Assembly (NCBI GenBank): GCA_904066235.2
Contig: CAJFCV020000002.1
Coordinates: forward strand, 10,416,001-10,480,000
Direction of reading: 5' to 3'
DNA length: 64,000 nucleotides
Source of the DNA: Bursaphelenchus xylophilus
Taxonomy: Eukaryota; Nematoda; Chromadorea; Rhabditida; Aphelenchoididae
Each line of letters starts with the position of its first letter. The stretch's first letter is position 1. The notes below the pieces were generated by a model. It was not told where the DNA came from. It ran no database searches and was given only the letters and a program-made list of their open reading frames with translations. The position numbers and the translations under genes were made by a program. Positions 31,738 to 44,255 of the stretch are shown here, in pieces.

Positions 31738-32902
31738 TCTTTGCACTGTGCAAAAAGTCAAAAACTTTTTTTGCACGGTGCAATGAAGATATTGCTGTAT
31801 AGTGCAAAATTTTTGCAAGAAAATCTCGAAATTCTATTATGGTATGTTTGTAGGGACTATAAGAAATAAGCCGTGCGACTTTCGAAGCTTGGCGTCGCCT
31901 CTGCACTGTGCAAAAAATCAAAAACTTTTGTGCACGGTGCAACAAATATATTGCCGCACAGTGTAAAATGTGAGTTATGAAATCTTAAAATTCTATTCGA
32001 ATATCTTGCTATTGCCCATAAGAAATAAGCCTTGCGATTTTCAAAGCTTAACGTTGCCTCTGCACAGTGCAAAAATTCAAAAACTTTCTGCACGGTGCAA
32101 TTAAAATATTGCTGCATAGTGCAAAATGTTGGCAAGAAAGTTTCAAATTTCTATTATGGTATGCTTCTAGGAAGCATAAGAAATAAGCTTTGCTATTTTT
32201 AATACACCAAATCATTTATGCACAGTGCAAAAAATCAAAAACCTTCTTGCACTGTGCAATGAAAATATTGCAGCACTGTGCAAAATGAAGGCAAGAAAAT
32301 TTCAAACTGCTCTTATGGTATGTTTCTAAGCACTATTAGAAACACGTTTTGCTATGTTTCAAAACTTGATGTCGCCTCTGTACAGTGCAGCAAATCAAAA
32401 ACTTTTCTGCACGGTGCAAAGAAAATATTGCTGCACAGTGCAAAATTTAGCAAGAAAATTTTAAAATTTCTATTGTGGTATGTTTCTAGGGACTAAAATA
32501 AATATGTTTTGCAATTTTTAATACACAGCATCGCCTCTGCACTGTGCAAAAAATCAAAAACTTTCTTGCACGGTGCAATTAAAATATTCCTGCACTGTTC
32601 AAAACATAAGCAAGCAAATTTCAAATTTTTGCCATGGTACGTTTCTAAGGACTATAAGAAATAAGCCATGCGATTTTCAAAGCTTGCTGTCGCCTGTGCA
32701 CCGTGCAAAAAATCAAAAAATTTCTTGCACGGTGCAATTAAAATTTTGCCGCACAGTGCAAAATGTAGACAAGAAAATTTCAAATTTCTATTATGGTATG
32801 TTTATAGAGACTATGAGAAATACTTTTTGCAATTTTGAGTACACAATATCGCCTCTGCACAGTGAAAAAAATCAAAAACTTTTTTTGCACGGTGCAAGAA
32901 AT
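31738..32902. repeat. GCACNGTGC satellite, 159-bp period
   Basis: Eight units. Equivalent palindromes fall at 31743, 31903, 32062, 32220, 32380, 32539, 32698 and 32857, so the steps are 158-160 bp. Each unit has three sites around caaaaaatcaaaaacttt and then about 85 bp of unique spacer (ctattatggtatgtttctag, gcgattttcaaagctt). Confidence 0.92.
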
Positions 32903-34447
32903 TCTTTCGAGTAAACACCAAAAATAGCCTCGCAATTAGCACAAACACGAACGACAGATTGTGTTGTTTGCGGCGGAGATTGATCACGCAATCACAAATC
33001 TGCGGCTGACGGCAAGATAAACTTGATTTTTGTAGAGAACATCCTTTGCTCGAGGAAGTGATTAGAAAAAACCAAACAAGTTTCGTCGACGCAATCTTCG
33101 CTCATTTTCCGAGCACTCTGCAGTTTTGTAGCATTCTCTCCCCATTTTACAGTAATCAATCGGCATCAACGAGGTGTGCGAGTTGTTTTGCCGGGCCTTT
33201 CTCTCATTCTACATGCATTTCAGAGGCTGGTGAAACGTTTTTTCGGCCCCATTTTATTTTTTACACTGCTCTTTTTACAACGCAAAAGTTTTATTTTTAC
33301 TATGAAGAGACTTTGTCCGTTTTACAAAGCGCCAAAGTTTGCTGTAAATATAGTTGTTTTTTTGTCATGCCATTATTTATTGACAGATGAGCAAAGTCGA
33401 ACGTGTTAATTGGTGGAAGCAAAACAATCAAGGTGAAAAGATCTCTTGCCGTAACTTTCAGTCTGTCGGGAAAATAATGAGCACAATTTCGCATTCAGAA
33501 TCGCATCGATGAAGTGAAAAAAAATTTGATTTTGTCGCGACACAGTTCATTTTCTCGGCGGCCATGCGATTTTCGATGCGACAGAGTGCTCATTATTTTC
33601 CCGACAGACTGATATGCACAAAGATTTCAGCGAAAGAAGACTGCGTATTTTACAAACTTTCTTTGTTTGGATTTCCTAAACAATCTTTCGTGACTTGTAA
33701 AATACGAGGCTTCCAGCATTCCGAACTTTTTTCGCCGGTGTCCACAAAAAATGAAAAAATAGAAAGTGGCTATCACGTTTTTGTACGTGTACGGCTAACG
33801 AAAAGATATACCGGCAAAAAGAAAAAATCCGTATGTAGAGTATCTAATTTCCTTTCAGAATATATAAACTTTGTCATCAGAATGCTCGCTACCGTTGAGA
33901 AAATCGGCGCTGAAAAAAGCGCAATTTCGACTTTTAATGCCAAAAAAATGTACTTTCTTGGGGCCAACAAAAAAAGATAGTGGAGTCTGTCGTGAAGAGA
34001 ATTTCAAGGGCTACAACATATCAAAATTTCAAGATTTTTGTTGGGGTCTGAGCAAAGTTAGAGCCAGAAAATGTTTGATCTTGGCCATTTTTTGCACTTT
34101 TTTTTACTTATTTTCACTTTTAGTGCAAAAATAAAAAATAGTCCGTGGTCGAAGGATTATCTATGTCATAGTCAAAACACATGCCAAATTCCATGTTTCT
34201 ATTACGCCTCTGAGGCCCTGAGTATCGATTACAGCGCGCTGCTACAACTTCTTGTTACGTCTTTCAAGCACGTATACCCCAAAAAAAGATTCCCCTAATT
34301 TCCTTTAACTGCACTGTGCAAAATATTAAAAACTCATCTCTGCACTGTGCAAAAATTCAAAATTTAAAAAATGGGCTGCAAATAAATTGCAGGGCACTTT
34401 CTGTATCTGTAAGCATCAATCCACCAAGGTTGTTGCTCTATACGGGC
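32903..34447. other. Gene-free stretch with one MITE
   Basis: About 32930-33200 is non-repetitive and moderately GC-rich, promoter-like but without a following gene. A CTGTCGGG MITE lies at 33457-33614. The remainder is AT-rich unique sequence with two GTAAAATACG sites (33644 and 33703) and a few GCACNGTGC sites from 34312 on. Confidence 0.45.
33457..33614. mobile_element. CTGTCGGGAAAAT-family MITE
   Basis: Left end tcagtctgtcgggaaaataa, right end ttattttcccgacagactga. Interior includes gcgatgcgacagagtgctc. Confidence 0.75.
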
Positions 34448-34618
34448 GCAAAAATTTGTTTTAAGTCGACGCACAGTGCGAAAACAAAGGTTAACTTTGC
34501 ACTGTGCAATTGATTGCTCTTTGCACCTTGCAAGGTTTTTTGGACTGTCGCTCGTACCCTGACGTTTTCTGCGCAGTACGAAAGCCAAAAATCACTCCAG
34601 CGACTTTACTAACGGATT
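34448..34618. mobile_element. AAAGTCGCTGGAGTG-type element
   Basis: Right end atcactccagcgactttac matches the family. The interior gcacagtgcgaaaacaaagg and ttgcactgtgcaattg carry palindromic 9-mers. The left end is diverged. Confidence 0.45.
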
Positions 34619-34966
34619 ATAAGTCTGTCGGGAAAATAACGAGCACAATCTCACAGCGCCAACCGCGTCGCCAAAGTGAAAAGCAATTTGATTTTTGCAG
34701 CGACACAATCTACAGGGTGGGGCATATTTGTGGCCCGATTTGAATTGGCTATAACTTCTTTAGTTTTTGGCCAAATCTTAAAATTCTTTTTTTCCCTGAA
34801 TCCTCTGACAACCCCATTTTGTTTGTTACCAAATATGTTATACATAGGTAAATGCCATCTACAGTTATTGGATTTATTCTTGGAGTTCATTTTCACTGCG
34901 TATTTTACAAACCACCTTGCTTAGATTTCCAAAAAGAATAGTCATTATTTTCTCGACAGGCTGATA
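34617..34966. mobile_element. CTGTCGGGAAAAT-family MITE with an internal insertion
   Basis: Ends are taagtctgtcgggaaaataa and ttattttctcgacaggctga. At 350 bp it is over twice the normal length; the extra DNA (about 34713-34857) is the CAGGGTG/atttggtaacaaacaaaat repeat. Confidence 0.65.
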
Positions 34967-34989
34967 GTAACTCAAGCAAAATCATGGAG

Positions 34990-35430
34990 ATAAGCTTGAG
35001 AGTAGCTCAAAAAAGCTCTTTCCACGGTGTAAAAAACACCCAAGTTTTACAGTGCAAAGTGAACTTTTGTTTTCTCACAATGCACGTCGCCAAAATCACT
35101 CCAGCGACATTACAAACCGACTAGTACATCCGTCGTATTCCTTCTTTCATGTACAAAACATTGATCATCATACGACTCCTTCCCACCCTCACGTAAACAC
35201 GCGTCAGACCTGTTAAGCCTGAGTACAACGACAAATCAGCCATTAGCGACTTCATCCATCACCAGCAAAGGGCTTTTGTAATATGCCCCGGGGCAGTTTT
35301 TTCGATTGTCGTCACGTAAAATGTGGTATTTTGAGATTAAGAAATTTTACTTTGAGTATAAATAGAAGCTCAAAATGGCTATAAATTTAAGTTGTAAAGG
35401 TTATTTTAGGCGATTTCCTTGAAAAGCGCT
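34990..35430. other. Decayed repeat then unique sequence
   Basis: 34990-35122 is a diverged AAAGTCGCTGGAGTG-type element (right end atcactccagcgacatta). The rest is unique AT-rich DNA without a visible gene. Confidence 0.4.
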
Positions 35431-35439
35431 GAGCAATCG

Positions 35440-36385
35440 GCTGCACTGTGCAATGAATAGAAAAGGGCGATAAAGCCGGTGACGTGGTGATTTGGCGATC
35501 GGGAAATGGTTTTATAAAAAGGGTTTGAGCTCTATTTTCTTGGTTTAAAGCAATTTTAAATCGTTTTGATCGGTAAGAGAAAAATGAGATTTTTTGTATT
35601 TTTGCACAGTGCAAAGAAAAACAGGTGGAAGTTTGGTATTGTAATGTTAAAATCTGGTTAGTATATTGGCTAGGATATATAAACGGAGCGTTAATGGCCG
35701 TATTTTACAACAAAACGGTCATCTTCTGCGGCTGCACAGTGCAATAAAAACTTTTTGTTTTTTGCACAGTGCAAAGGAAAAAAGTAAAATTTTTGATGTT
35801 GTAATGTTAAAATCTAGTTTTTACACTAGCCGTGATTTGCAAACCGGGCGATAATGGTCGTATTTTAAAACGAAAATGTCGTCTTCTGCGACTGCACAGT
35901 GCAATAGAAATTTTTTGCCGTTTTGCACAGTGCAAAGGAGAAAATGGAAGTTTGGTGTTGTAATGTTAGAATCTCGTTCCTAAGTTAGGTAGGATATATT
36001 TACAGGGCTCTAGCGGCCGTATTTTACAACAAAATGTCATCTTCTGCAACTGCACAGTGCAATAGAAACCTTTTGTTGTTTTGTGCAAAGGAAAAAAGTA
36101 AAACCTTTGACATTTTAATGCACATTAGCTAGGATATACAGGTTTTGGTTCCCGTATTTTACAAAAAAAACCTTCTTCTGCGATTGCACGGTGCAATAAA
36201 AACGTTTTGTTTTTTTTGCACAGTGCAAAGGAAAAAAGTGAATAGTTTGATATGGTAACCACTAAATCTTGTTTCTACATTAGCTAGGATATGAATACCG
36301 GGAGTTAGTCCAGATATTCTACAACAAAATGTCATCTTCTGCGATGGCACGGTGCAATAAAAACATTTTGTATTTTTGCACAGTG
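35440..36385. repeat. GCACNGTGC satellite, about 160-bp period, with an embedded GTATTTTAC motif
   Basis: Sites of the form tctgc-(a/g)-ctgcacagtgcaata fall at 35734, 35894, 36052, 36186 and 36347; steps are 160, 158, 134 (a deletion) and 161. Each unit also has ccgtattttacaacaaaa and gttgtaatgttaaaatct. The spacer is unlike the 31738 array. Confidence 0.88.
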
Positions 36386-36466
36386 CAAAGGAAAAAAGTG
36401 GGAAGTTTGGTATTGTGATGTTAGTTGAAGCAAAACAATCGAGGTGAATAGCTCTTTTTCAGTAAT

Positions 36467-36607
36467 TATCGGTATGTTGGGAAAATAATGAGCATTCTGT
36501 CGCTTCGAAACTCGTATCGGCGCCGAGAAAGTGAATGGTGTCGCGGGGAAATCAAATTGCGATTGGCGCAGCGACATAGTCCTCATTATTTTCCCGACAG
36601 ACTGATA
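36467..36607. mobile_element. CTGTCGGGAAAAT-family MITE
   Basis: Left end tatcggtatgttgggaaaat (diverged), right end attttcccgacagactgata, with gcgattggcgcagcgacat inside. Confidence 0.7.
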
Positions 36608-37080
36608 TAGCCATCACCCTTTGCAAAAAAAAAAAATACTTTTGCTTCGCCTCATCTAAAGCTACTCCCAAGGGTTCAAAAGTTTGCTTAGAAATCGCTT
36701 AGCGCTATAAACAGCACCGCCTCCCCCGTATTTACACCGTCTTCCGAATTCTCTCCGCACGTTACAGCAAACAACTTTGTCCTCGCTTCACATGTGACGG
36801 AGCTGCAACGATGTAACAAAAATCCCATCGTAGCGGTCGTTCCGGGGTTCGGAGCTCACGTTTTGTAGTCTTCGCTGCCACGTTTGTAAAGGGTAAAGTC
36901 CGGCGGGAAATTGGGTGACTATAAAAAAGTGGCGCCACATGGGGTTTAGTGTACTATAAGCGAACATTGGTTATATGGTTTACAATGCCCATGTGATCCG
37001 GGCGAGACTGACCCTCCCAGCTGATCTTGGGCTAGTATAAAAATCGAAATTTTAACGCATGCTGCGGCAAAAAAAAAATT
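36608..37080. other. Non-repetitive, GC-richer block
   Basis: About 36700-37040 is unlike its surroundings in composition and carries ctataaaaaagtggcgcc and a short cccagctgatcttggg hairpin. I found no ORF, tRNA, snRNA or 5S match by eye, so only a weak suspicion of a promoter or non-coding RNA remains. Confidence 0.25.
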
Positions 37081-37087
37081 TTGTTTT

Positions 37088-38880
37088 TGCACGGTGCGAT
37101 GGAAAAAGATTAGTTTTTTTGGTGTTGCAAGGAAAAGGGTTGGTAAAATACGAGGTCTGCATATTTCACAGATAATTTGCGATGTTGATGATTCAAAATA
37201 CAGAACTTTTTTATTGCACCGTGCACTAAAAAACTGACTTCAAAGTTTTGCACAGTGCTGTTAAAAAAAGGGTTATTTTTTGTACGATGATGAGTTTAAT
37301 GGCGAAAATAATGCAGTGGAGGCATTTATGTTTGTTTGGCTTCATATACGAGATTTTTGAAAAACACGCTTTGGGAGAAAAACGAGATTTTTTGATTTTT
37401 TTGTGCTCTGCGGATGGTCGAAATACTCAAGTTTTAGATGTAAATATATGTATAGATGAATAAAAAATGCCTTCTAGGGCCGATTCAACTTTTATTTCCA
37501 TAATGAAGCTGGGGTTTGTTTCAACTCCTCCATGCACTGTGCAAAAAAGTAAACAGATTTTTTTCGCACAATGCGATGAGTTTTCTTTATAAAAAGGTTG
37601 GGATAGAAGCCTGAGGGCATTTTTTTATGTTTTTTGAAACATTGACTAACTTTGCGCCATGCAACCACCAAATATGTAATCTTATTTTTAATGCACCGTG
37701 CGGAAAAAAACTTCGATTTTTTGGACGTTGCGATAAACTTTTAGCCTTGAAAATTGTCGCAATTGAACCGTCAAGGCTTGATTTTATATCTCTGAAACAA
37801 ACGGTTATTTTTTTTGCTTTATCAAGGGTAAAAACATTGCAACGTTGTTTTATTTTTTTTTGCACTGTGCGGTAAAAACAAACTTAGCTTTTCGCACTGA
37901 ACTTATATTTTTCTATATTTTTCTAATTAAAAGCTAGTTGCGATAGAAGCCACAGGTTATGCTTTCATAACTCTGTAGTGTCCAAATATTTCTGCACAGC
38001 ACAGTCATCAGAAATCGGTTTCTATATTTTTCGCACCGTGCGGTAAAAAAAGTCAACTTTTTACGCTGAACTTGGATTTTTTCCAATCAAAAATAGTTGC
38101 GATAGAAGCCGCAGTAAATTCTTTCATAACTATATAGTGACCAAATATTTTCCGCAAAGCGCAATCATCAGAAGTCTGTGTTTAAGTTTCCGCACTGTGC
38201 TTTGAAAACAGACTCAAGTTTTCACGTTGCGCTACGATTTTTCCAATTAAGGAATAGTTGGAATAACAGCCTCAGGGGATGCTTTCGCAACTCTAAAACG
38301 ACCAAACATTTCTGCGCAGCACAGTCATCAAAAATCGGCTTCTATTTTTTCGCACTGTGCGGTAAAATAAAGTCGATTTTTCTCGCCGCACTAGAATTTT
38401 CCCAATCAAAAAGTGATTTAAATAGAAGCCTTAGGGGGTGCTTTCATAACTCTAAGACGAACAAATATTTCTGCACAGCACAAGCATCAAAAATCGGCTT
38501 CTATTTTTTCGCACTGTGCGGCAAAGGCAACTCAGCTGTTCCCGCTAAACTTGGACTTTTCTAATTCAAAAATAATTGCAATAGAAGCCTCAAGGGCTGC
38601 TTTCATAACTCTATAATGACAAAATATTTTCCTGCGCAGTACAAGCATCAAAAATTGGATTCTATTTTTTCGCACTGTGCGGTAAAAGCAACTCAGCTGT
38701 TCCCGCTAAACTTGGAATTTTCAAATCAAAAAATGATTTAAATAGAAGCCTTAAGGGCTGCTTTCATAACTCTATAACGACCCAATATTTCTGCACAGCA
38801 CAATCATCATAAATCCCTGTTTAACTTTCCGCACCGTGCGCAAACCACAAACTCTCTCTCCGTTGGCACGCACAGTGCAA
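37088..38880. repeat. GCACNGTGC satellite, 159-160-bp period
   Basis: From 38033 the palindromes recur at 38192, 38352, 38511, 38672 and 38831 (steps 159-161). Units contain gatagaagcc, ctttcataactct, tttctgcacagcacaatcatc and tctattttttcgcactgtgc. The stretch 37088-37900 holds older, less regular units. Besides the strict palindrome each unit carries a near-copy, ctgcacagcac. Confidence 0.88.
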
Positions 38881-39928
38881 TTAATTAAATTTTTAAATAG
38901 AAAAATAGGAAAACAATTTTTTTCTCTCTTTCATTAAAGTCAACGGAAACTCTCAAGCCACCCTATTTTTCATCGACGAAATCGGTTTCGGTCTTTTCGC
39001 GGTGTAAAAAATACCCGAAATGGACTGTCTACGGTTTACGATCCGGTTGTGTGGGGGGAGATTTTAATAATTTTTCTTTCGTTTTCAGATTCGCCCAACC
39101 GATAAGTCTCTTCAGCGAGGCCCGACCTTGGCATCCACTTTCTCTCCAGGTATTTTTATTCGTCATTATTCTTGCGCTCTTTAGCCGCGTTCCACTCGCC
39201 AAACCGGAGGGTGTTTGGGGGTTAGCGGTCCGATTTTCGGGGAATTCTAGCCGGAATTTTGATAGTGTTTTGATTTTTTATGGGGAAATGATTGGAATTT
39301 TGTTTATAGCGAGAGAAAATGAGACGTTGAGAAGTTAAAATTTATCAAAAAGATGGTCAAGTATAAATTTCCTTAAATTTTGCATAGGCTCTATACATAT
39401 CAATTTCTGAAAATTTTAGCCCGCGCTTTGCAGCGGCAGCCAAAGTATTCATTGATTTTTACAGCGGAGATAGTACGCGAAAGGCGGAGTATTGCCGGAG
39501 ATATAAAAACGTCTTTTTGGCCGTACATTTGCCAGTTTTTTCTCTCATCCGAAAATACATTTGAAGGCTTCGGCTACCCTTATAAGTCGCTAAATTTTTT
39601 TTGAATTGATGACTTGAAATTTTCTGAAGAAACTATGATTTTTAGATCAAAAAAGTGGTAACAGTTATCTTACAGCAGTACTCAGAAATACCCTATGTTT
39701 TCGGGCTCCAAATATCAAAAAATTGCAAAAAGGAAAGACGTGATATCTGGCAGCGTAATTATAATATGTATGCCATATTTGGTATTAAACAAAATGAGAG
39801 ACCCTGACGATTCAGGGATAAAAAGAATCTTGAAATATGGCCGAAAATAAAAGGGGTTATATCCAATCCAAACCGGGCCACAAAGATGGAACACCCTGGA
39901 TTAGAAAGATCATTTTTAGTTTTCTTTA
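38881..39928. other. Gene-free stretch with transposon fragments and an exon-like segment
   Basis: 39091-39149 lies between a TTTTCAG acceptor and a GTATTT donor and is non-repetitive, so it could be a lone exon, but no partners were found. About 39350-39560 is a diverged ACAGGGGAAGTACTCC fragment, and 39760-39900 is the atttggtattaaacaaaatg/caccctg repeat. Confidence 0.35.
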
Positions 39929-40086
39929 TATCGGTCTGTCGGGAAAATAACGGTGGTTCGTCGCGCTTTGAAATCGCCCATCATCGGTTCGCAAGGGCAA
40001 GCCGCTGCTGGGGAGCCGGTTTGCGACTGGACCATCTTTTCGGCAAGGCGAAACATTTTGCTGTCGTTATTTTCCCGACAGACTGA
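39929..40086. mobile_element. CTGTCGGGAAAAT-family MITE
   Basis: Ends tatcggtctgtcgggaaaat and attttcccgacagactga. The interior differs from other copies (cgcccatcatcggttcgcaa), so it is a separate subfamily. Confidence 0.7.
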
Positions 40087-42131
40087 AATCTCAGCAGCGC
40101 TTCTAAAGTGGAAGCTAAGATTTTTAGGCATTGATATGCGTCTAATATAGGTCATTTGGTCAAAAGTTCGAAGGTTTTTACAAATATTTTACTTTTTTCG
40201 AAAACAAGATTTTTCTATTTTTTCAATTTTTTCTTTTTACAATCTTTTCATATTTTTTTCAATTTTGCGCTAACCAAAGTTTCTCATTTTCACAATCGCC
40301 GGATCCGCAATCCCGTCCGTCGTCGAAGCATGACTGGATGAGCTTTGTGTGTGAGTGCGGGGGGAAGAGACCCCTTCGGCGCATCGCAAAAGTTGTTCTG
40401 GTGAAACGTTTCTCCCGACTGACCTAAATGAATTCGCCACCAATTTCGGAAAAAAGGTGCGCGATCGGTCAGAAGGAGAGGGAGAGATTTTTATTCAATG
40501 AAACGGAGGGGGGAGTGGAAGGGATCGGCACTTTAAAACACAAATATTATATACTGCAGCCGCGCGATTTGGGGAGATTTTGCAGACGGCGGTTTTGTGT
40601 ACATACAAAATGGAAAATTCGGGAGGATTTTTTATGAATTTCAGCGATTTTTAATTTTTTTTGAATTTGAGATTTTTTTGGTAAAATACGCATATTACTG
40701 TCTAGATATTGAGTTTGGCTAGAGATTTCCTGAAATTTCCTTTTCGACATTTTTTTAAGTCTAACACCTTGAATTTGGTTGAATTTTTAAGGCGCTACGA
40801 CTTTTCGGGTTAGCGACAGTTTGGGTTAACGATACTATGCATTGCTTCTTCGAGCTCTACAAATTACCCGCTTACATCTTCAGCGTATCTTTAAAATTAC
40901 GGCCGTCAGAACGCCAGGAAATTTCGGTCGATTTTTGGTGCACCGTGCGAAAACAATCGCCCTCAGGGCAATTAGCGGGGTTGGAAAAATTGATTATACG
41001 GGTGCTATTTGGAACAAAATAAGCTACCATGGTGCCAAGTTTCAGCTTTCTACCTACAATATTCTGTGCGCACCGTGCGGTCGAAAAAAAATTTTGGTTC
41101 GTCATTTTATGCATGGGGACGCTAGTGGAAGGCTTATTTAGTAAAAATGATAAGATTAATCGGGTCCTAGGATAGCCTATGCCTCATAGACACTTCCTAC
41201 AATCTTTTTCGAGCATCCACCTGCCCTACCTCTCGTATCGATCGAGCTTGTGTTGACCCGAAATGTCATCGTCCCAAAAAGCGGGACGCAATTTTTGACA
41301 GGATACCCCAAGTGCATCTTACTGATTTTTCCCAAATTTTTAATATTGGGGTGTCCCATAAGTCTTGCAAATTTTTGGATTTAAGAATGAACGTCTCATT
41401 TCGGGGGCCTAGGGAACTGTACTCCTTAATGTTTGGTACTGTTAGAGCCACCATCCTTTACACTTGTTAACAGCATAAAAATTTTAGCTGCCTTTAAATA
41501 GACCACAAAAAAATGTCAGAAAACTTTAGCAAGTCTTGCAACCAATGACGATTTATTCAAGGACCTTTGTGAGAGAGTGCGCAAAAAGAGGAGAGTTGTT
41601 AAGACAAAAAATTTTTCTATAATATTCTTGGCTACAACTTCTTGAGCTCAGCTTAAAACTAAATGTCTTTAGATAATGTCGCTCCAAAACATTTTTCAAA
41701 AATTTTTTCTAGACTAAAACGCAAGTTTTTTCGACAACTTTTTTTTGGTAAAATACGGGTGGAGATCTTATATACCATGAACGCAATTTTGCCCAAGTTT
41801 TTATGCACAACATCAAACTTTTAAGTTTAAACAGTCTGAATGTCATAAAGTATATTTTTATAATCTTGCTTTGCTCAAGAATCGTTTAGGTTTTGTGTTA
41901 TCCATCTATCTCATTCTTCATTAAACTTGGGTTTGAGCGGAAGCGCGGGAGTCGTAGTGTTTATTGGGGTTAGTTGGAGATCAAGAACGTCATTGGGAAT
42001 GGACGGAACTGCAATTTGCTAACCTCCATTTGTAAATCTACCTGGGGAAATCAATGGAAAATCTGTTTTCTTATTGACAAGCGATGCTCTAGGAAATGGA
42101 AAAATATTGAAAAATATTTCGTATTATACTA
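40087..42131. other. Gene-free stretch
   Basis: Contains a GC-rich patch near 40300-40420, isolated GCACNGTGC sites (40939 and 41070), and around 41350-41545 a possible Tc1/mariner-like end (tattggggtgtcccataagtc). Two GTAAAATACG sites occur (40681, 41749). No gene is supported. Confidence 0.35.
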
Positions 42132-42576
42132 ACAGGGGAAGTACTCCAAGTGCGACGCTCAGATTTTCTTTAAATTTTGCACACACGTCGGGTATGGACT
42201 AAATATCAATTCCTGAAAGTTTTAGCTTCGCGGGCGCCGCCGAGATATCGAACGATTTTTGCCGCCGAGAGAGTACGCTAAACGTGGAGAGCGGTCAGAG
42301 AGAAAAGCGCTTTTTGGCCATAACTTTGGCAGTTTCGTGCGGAAAAATTTGATTTTTTGTAGAAACATTACCCTTTACGGTTGAAATAGGCATGAAACTT
42401 TTCGTGCCAAAACTCGGCAAAAAGTCCTAAATTTTGGCCGACTTTTGATCTAAAAATCTCGGTTGTTTCTGCAAAGCGCGAGCTAGGATTCCCGCATACA
42501 TCTTAGAAAAAAAGATTCTAAATTTGTGCCAAGTTTCATCAAAATCTGAGCGCCGCAGTTGGAATACTTCCCCTGT
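42132..42576. mobile_element. ACAGGGGAAGTACTCC-family MITE
   Basis: Left end ACAGGGGAAGTACTCCAAGT, right end near-complement ttggaatacttcccctgt, then gcgacgctcagatttt and its complement. About 445 bp with gccgccgagagagtacgc and gcaaagcgcgagctagg inside. Intact or nearly intact copies: 54056-54752 (interrupted) and 60468-60984. Confidence 0.8.
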
Positions 42577-42619
42577 AAGTTACAGTGATTAAAATCATCT
42601 TAGACTACTGCTTCGTTCG

Positions 42620-42806
42620 CAAAGTCGCTGGAATGTTTTCGGCGACATGCACTCCGCGAAACCGAAAGTTCTCTTTGCACTGTGCGATTTCGACTTTTTG
42701 CACCGTGCAGTAGGCTTTTTGGGTTGTCGCTCGCACCCTGACTTTTTTCGCATAGTGCAAACGCTAAAAATCACTACAGCGACTTTACGAACGGACTAGT
42801 ACTATG
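42620..42806. mobile_element. AAAGTCGCTGGAGTG-type element
   Basis: Ends tcgcaaagtcgctggaatg and cactacagcgactttacga. Two strict GCACNGTGC sites in the interior (ctttgcactgtgcg and ttgcaccgtgcag). Confidence 0.65.
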
Positions 42807-42813
42807 AAAGCTT

Positions 42814-42970
42814 TCGGTCGGTGTGTCGGGAAAATAATGAGCACAATATCGCCGATCGCTTCGATGAAGTGAAAAGCAATTTGATTTTGTCTCAACACAA
42901 TTCATTTTCTCGACGGCGATGCGATTTTCGCTGCAACAGAATGCTCATTATTTTCCCGACAGACTGATAT
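42814..42970. mobile_element. CTGTCGGGAAAAT-family MITE
   Basis: Left end cggtgtgtcgggaaaataat, right end attattttcccgacagactg. Lies 8 bp after the AAAGTCGCTGG element. Confidence 0.75.
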
Positions 42971-43034
42971 TTAACTTAAAAAATTTGCCAAACAATCAAA
43001 AACGCGCCATTTTTGACGAGGCAAAACATTTACG

Positions 43035-44255
43035 CGGTAAAAGTTCCTTATTTTGGCCACAACTTGTAACTTTGCGGAAACTGGTCGGAATTAGCCCAAA
43101 TTTAGCGTGCACGCTCAATTCATCGTTGTCAATGCCCGGACAGTGGATTTAGTTAGTGAGGTACCTTCTTTTTTACGTACCACCTTACCCTTCAAAAACG
43201 GCTGCAGCCTGTGATTTTACACTTTATACGATGAAACATGTCCGGAACTAAACTTATTGCCTCCGTATGGAATTAAATGAGTCGTCACAGCCTTCGTAGG
43301 TACCCTTAAAACTATAGAGCTATTATAGTAATTCAGCGCCAGCTAGGTCGAAGCGTTTTTTCCTAACTTTAATGCCCAAGCTTGGGCGCAGTTCGCGGAG
43401 TACCTTTGTTGTGGCTAGACATGGCTGGGGGGCCGGGCCGGGCCGAAAATCGCGGCCCGGCCCGGGGGCCGGAAGAGGTCGGCCCGGCCCCGGCCCCCTT
43501 CAAATTTTCTCGGCCCGGCCCGGCCCGGCCCCCTGGGGGCCGGGCCGGGCCGGGGGCCGACCGGGGGCCGAACTGTAAATATAAATACTGCATTCATTAC
43601 GAGATATAACACATTTTTTTGGGGCTTTGGTAGTTCAAACCCCCACTGTTTTGTCCATTTCACACACCCCATAAGTAAAAAATTAGAATAATACAAAAAA
43701 TGGAAATTAGAGTAAAATGACACCCGGCGTTTTAGCTGAGACCCCCAGTCACCGTCCAAATTCGTTCTTGTGGTTCAGGCAACGATGATCGTAGCCGAGA
43801 GAACCCCATCCCGAGCAAGCGCTTCAGATTGGATGAGGGGGCTTATACTGGGCCAAGGGGGGCTGAACTGGACTGGGGGTTGTACTATCTTAGCCCCCAT
43901 TTTTTTGTTATAAAAATCGAAAAAAAAAGTTTTTGAAACAAAAAATTACCAACCATTGCGATGTATATACTTCAAAAGACCCAATCGGTTCTTGGCTCTG
44001 CGTTTTATTTTTATTGGCAACCCTAATTTTCGCTTTGAGACTGGGAATTTTAGTCATTGGGGGCCGATTGGGGGCCTGGCGGGGGCCCCCGGCCGGCCCG
44101 GCCCGGGGGCCGGAAGAGGTCGGCCCGGCCCCGGGGCCTTTAAAACTCGTTCGGCCCGGCCCAGCCCGGCCCCCCGGGGGGCTGGGCCGGGCCGGGCCGG
44201 CCCGGCCCGGCCCACTAGCCATGTCTAGTTGTGGCCAAAATAAGGAACTTTTTCC
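43035..44255 (+). mobile_element. GGTAAAAGTTCC-family MITE interrupted by a hAT-like element
   Basis: The outer element runs from cggtaaaagttccttatttt to aaaataaggaactttttcc. It is flanked by an 8-bp direct repeat, catttacg, at 43027-43034 and 44256-44263. Without the insert it is about 400 bp, like its relatives. The insertion lies close to its right end. Confidence 0.85.
43416..44227. mobile_element. hAT-like non-autonomous element with GGCCCGGCCC-rich ends
   Basis: Starts TAGACATGGC and ends GCCATGTCTA. A perfect 8-bp duplication, gttgtggc, flanks it (43408-43415 and 44228-44235); the uninterrupted relatives show the empty site. An 8-bp duplication and a TA(G)..(C)TA end fit the hAT superfamily. 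Each end carries about 150 bp of GC-only repeats (gggccgggccggg) around an AT-rich 400-bp core with no transposase. A decayed end lies at 14996-15137. Confidence 0.85.

Noticed and set aside
36930..37040. Possible small structured RNA
   Set aside because: A small hairpin and a TATA-like sequence, but no match by eye to tRNA, 5S, U snRNA, SL RNA or SRP RNA.
41341..41545. Tc1/mariner terminal repeat
   Set aside because: tattggggtgtcccataagtc resembles a mariner end, but I could not find a convincing second end or any transposase sequence.
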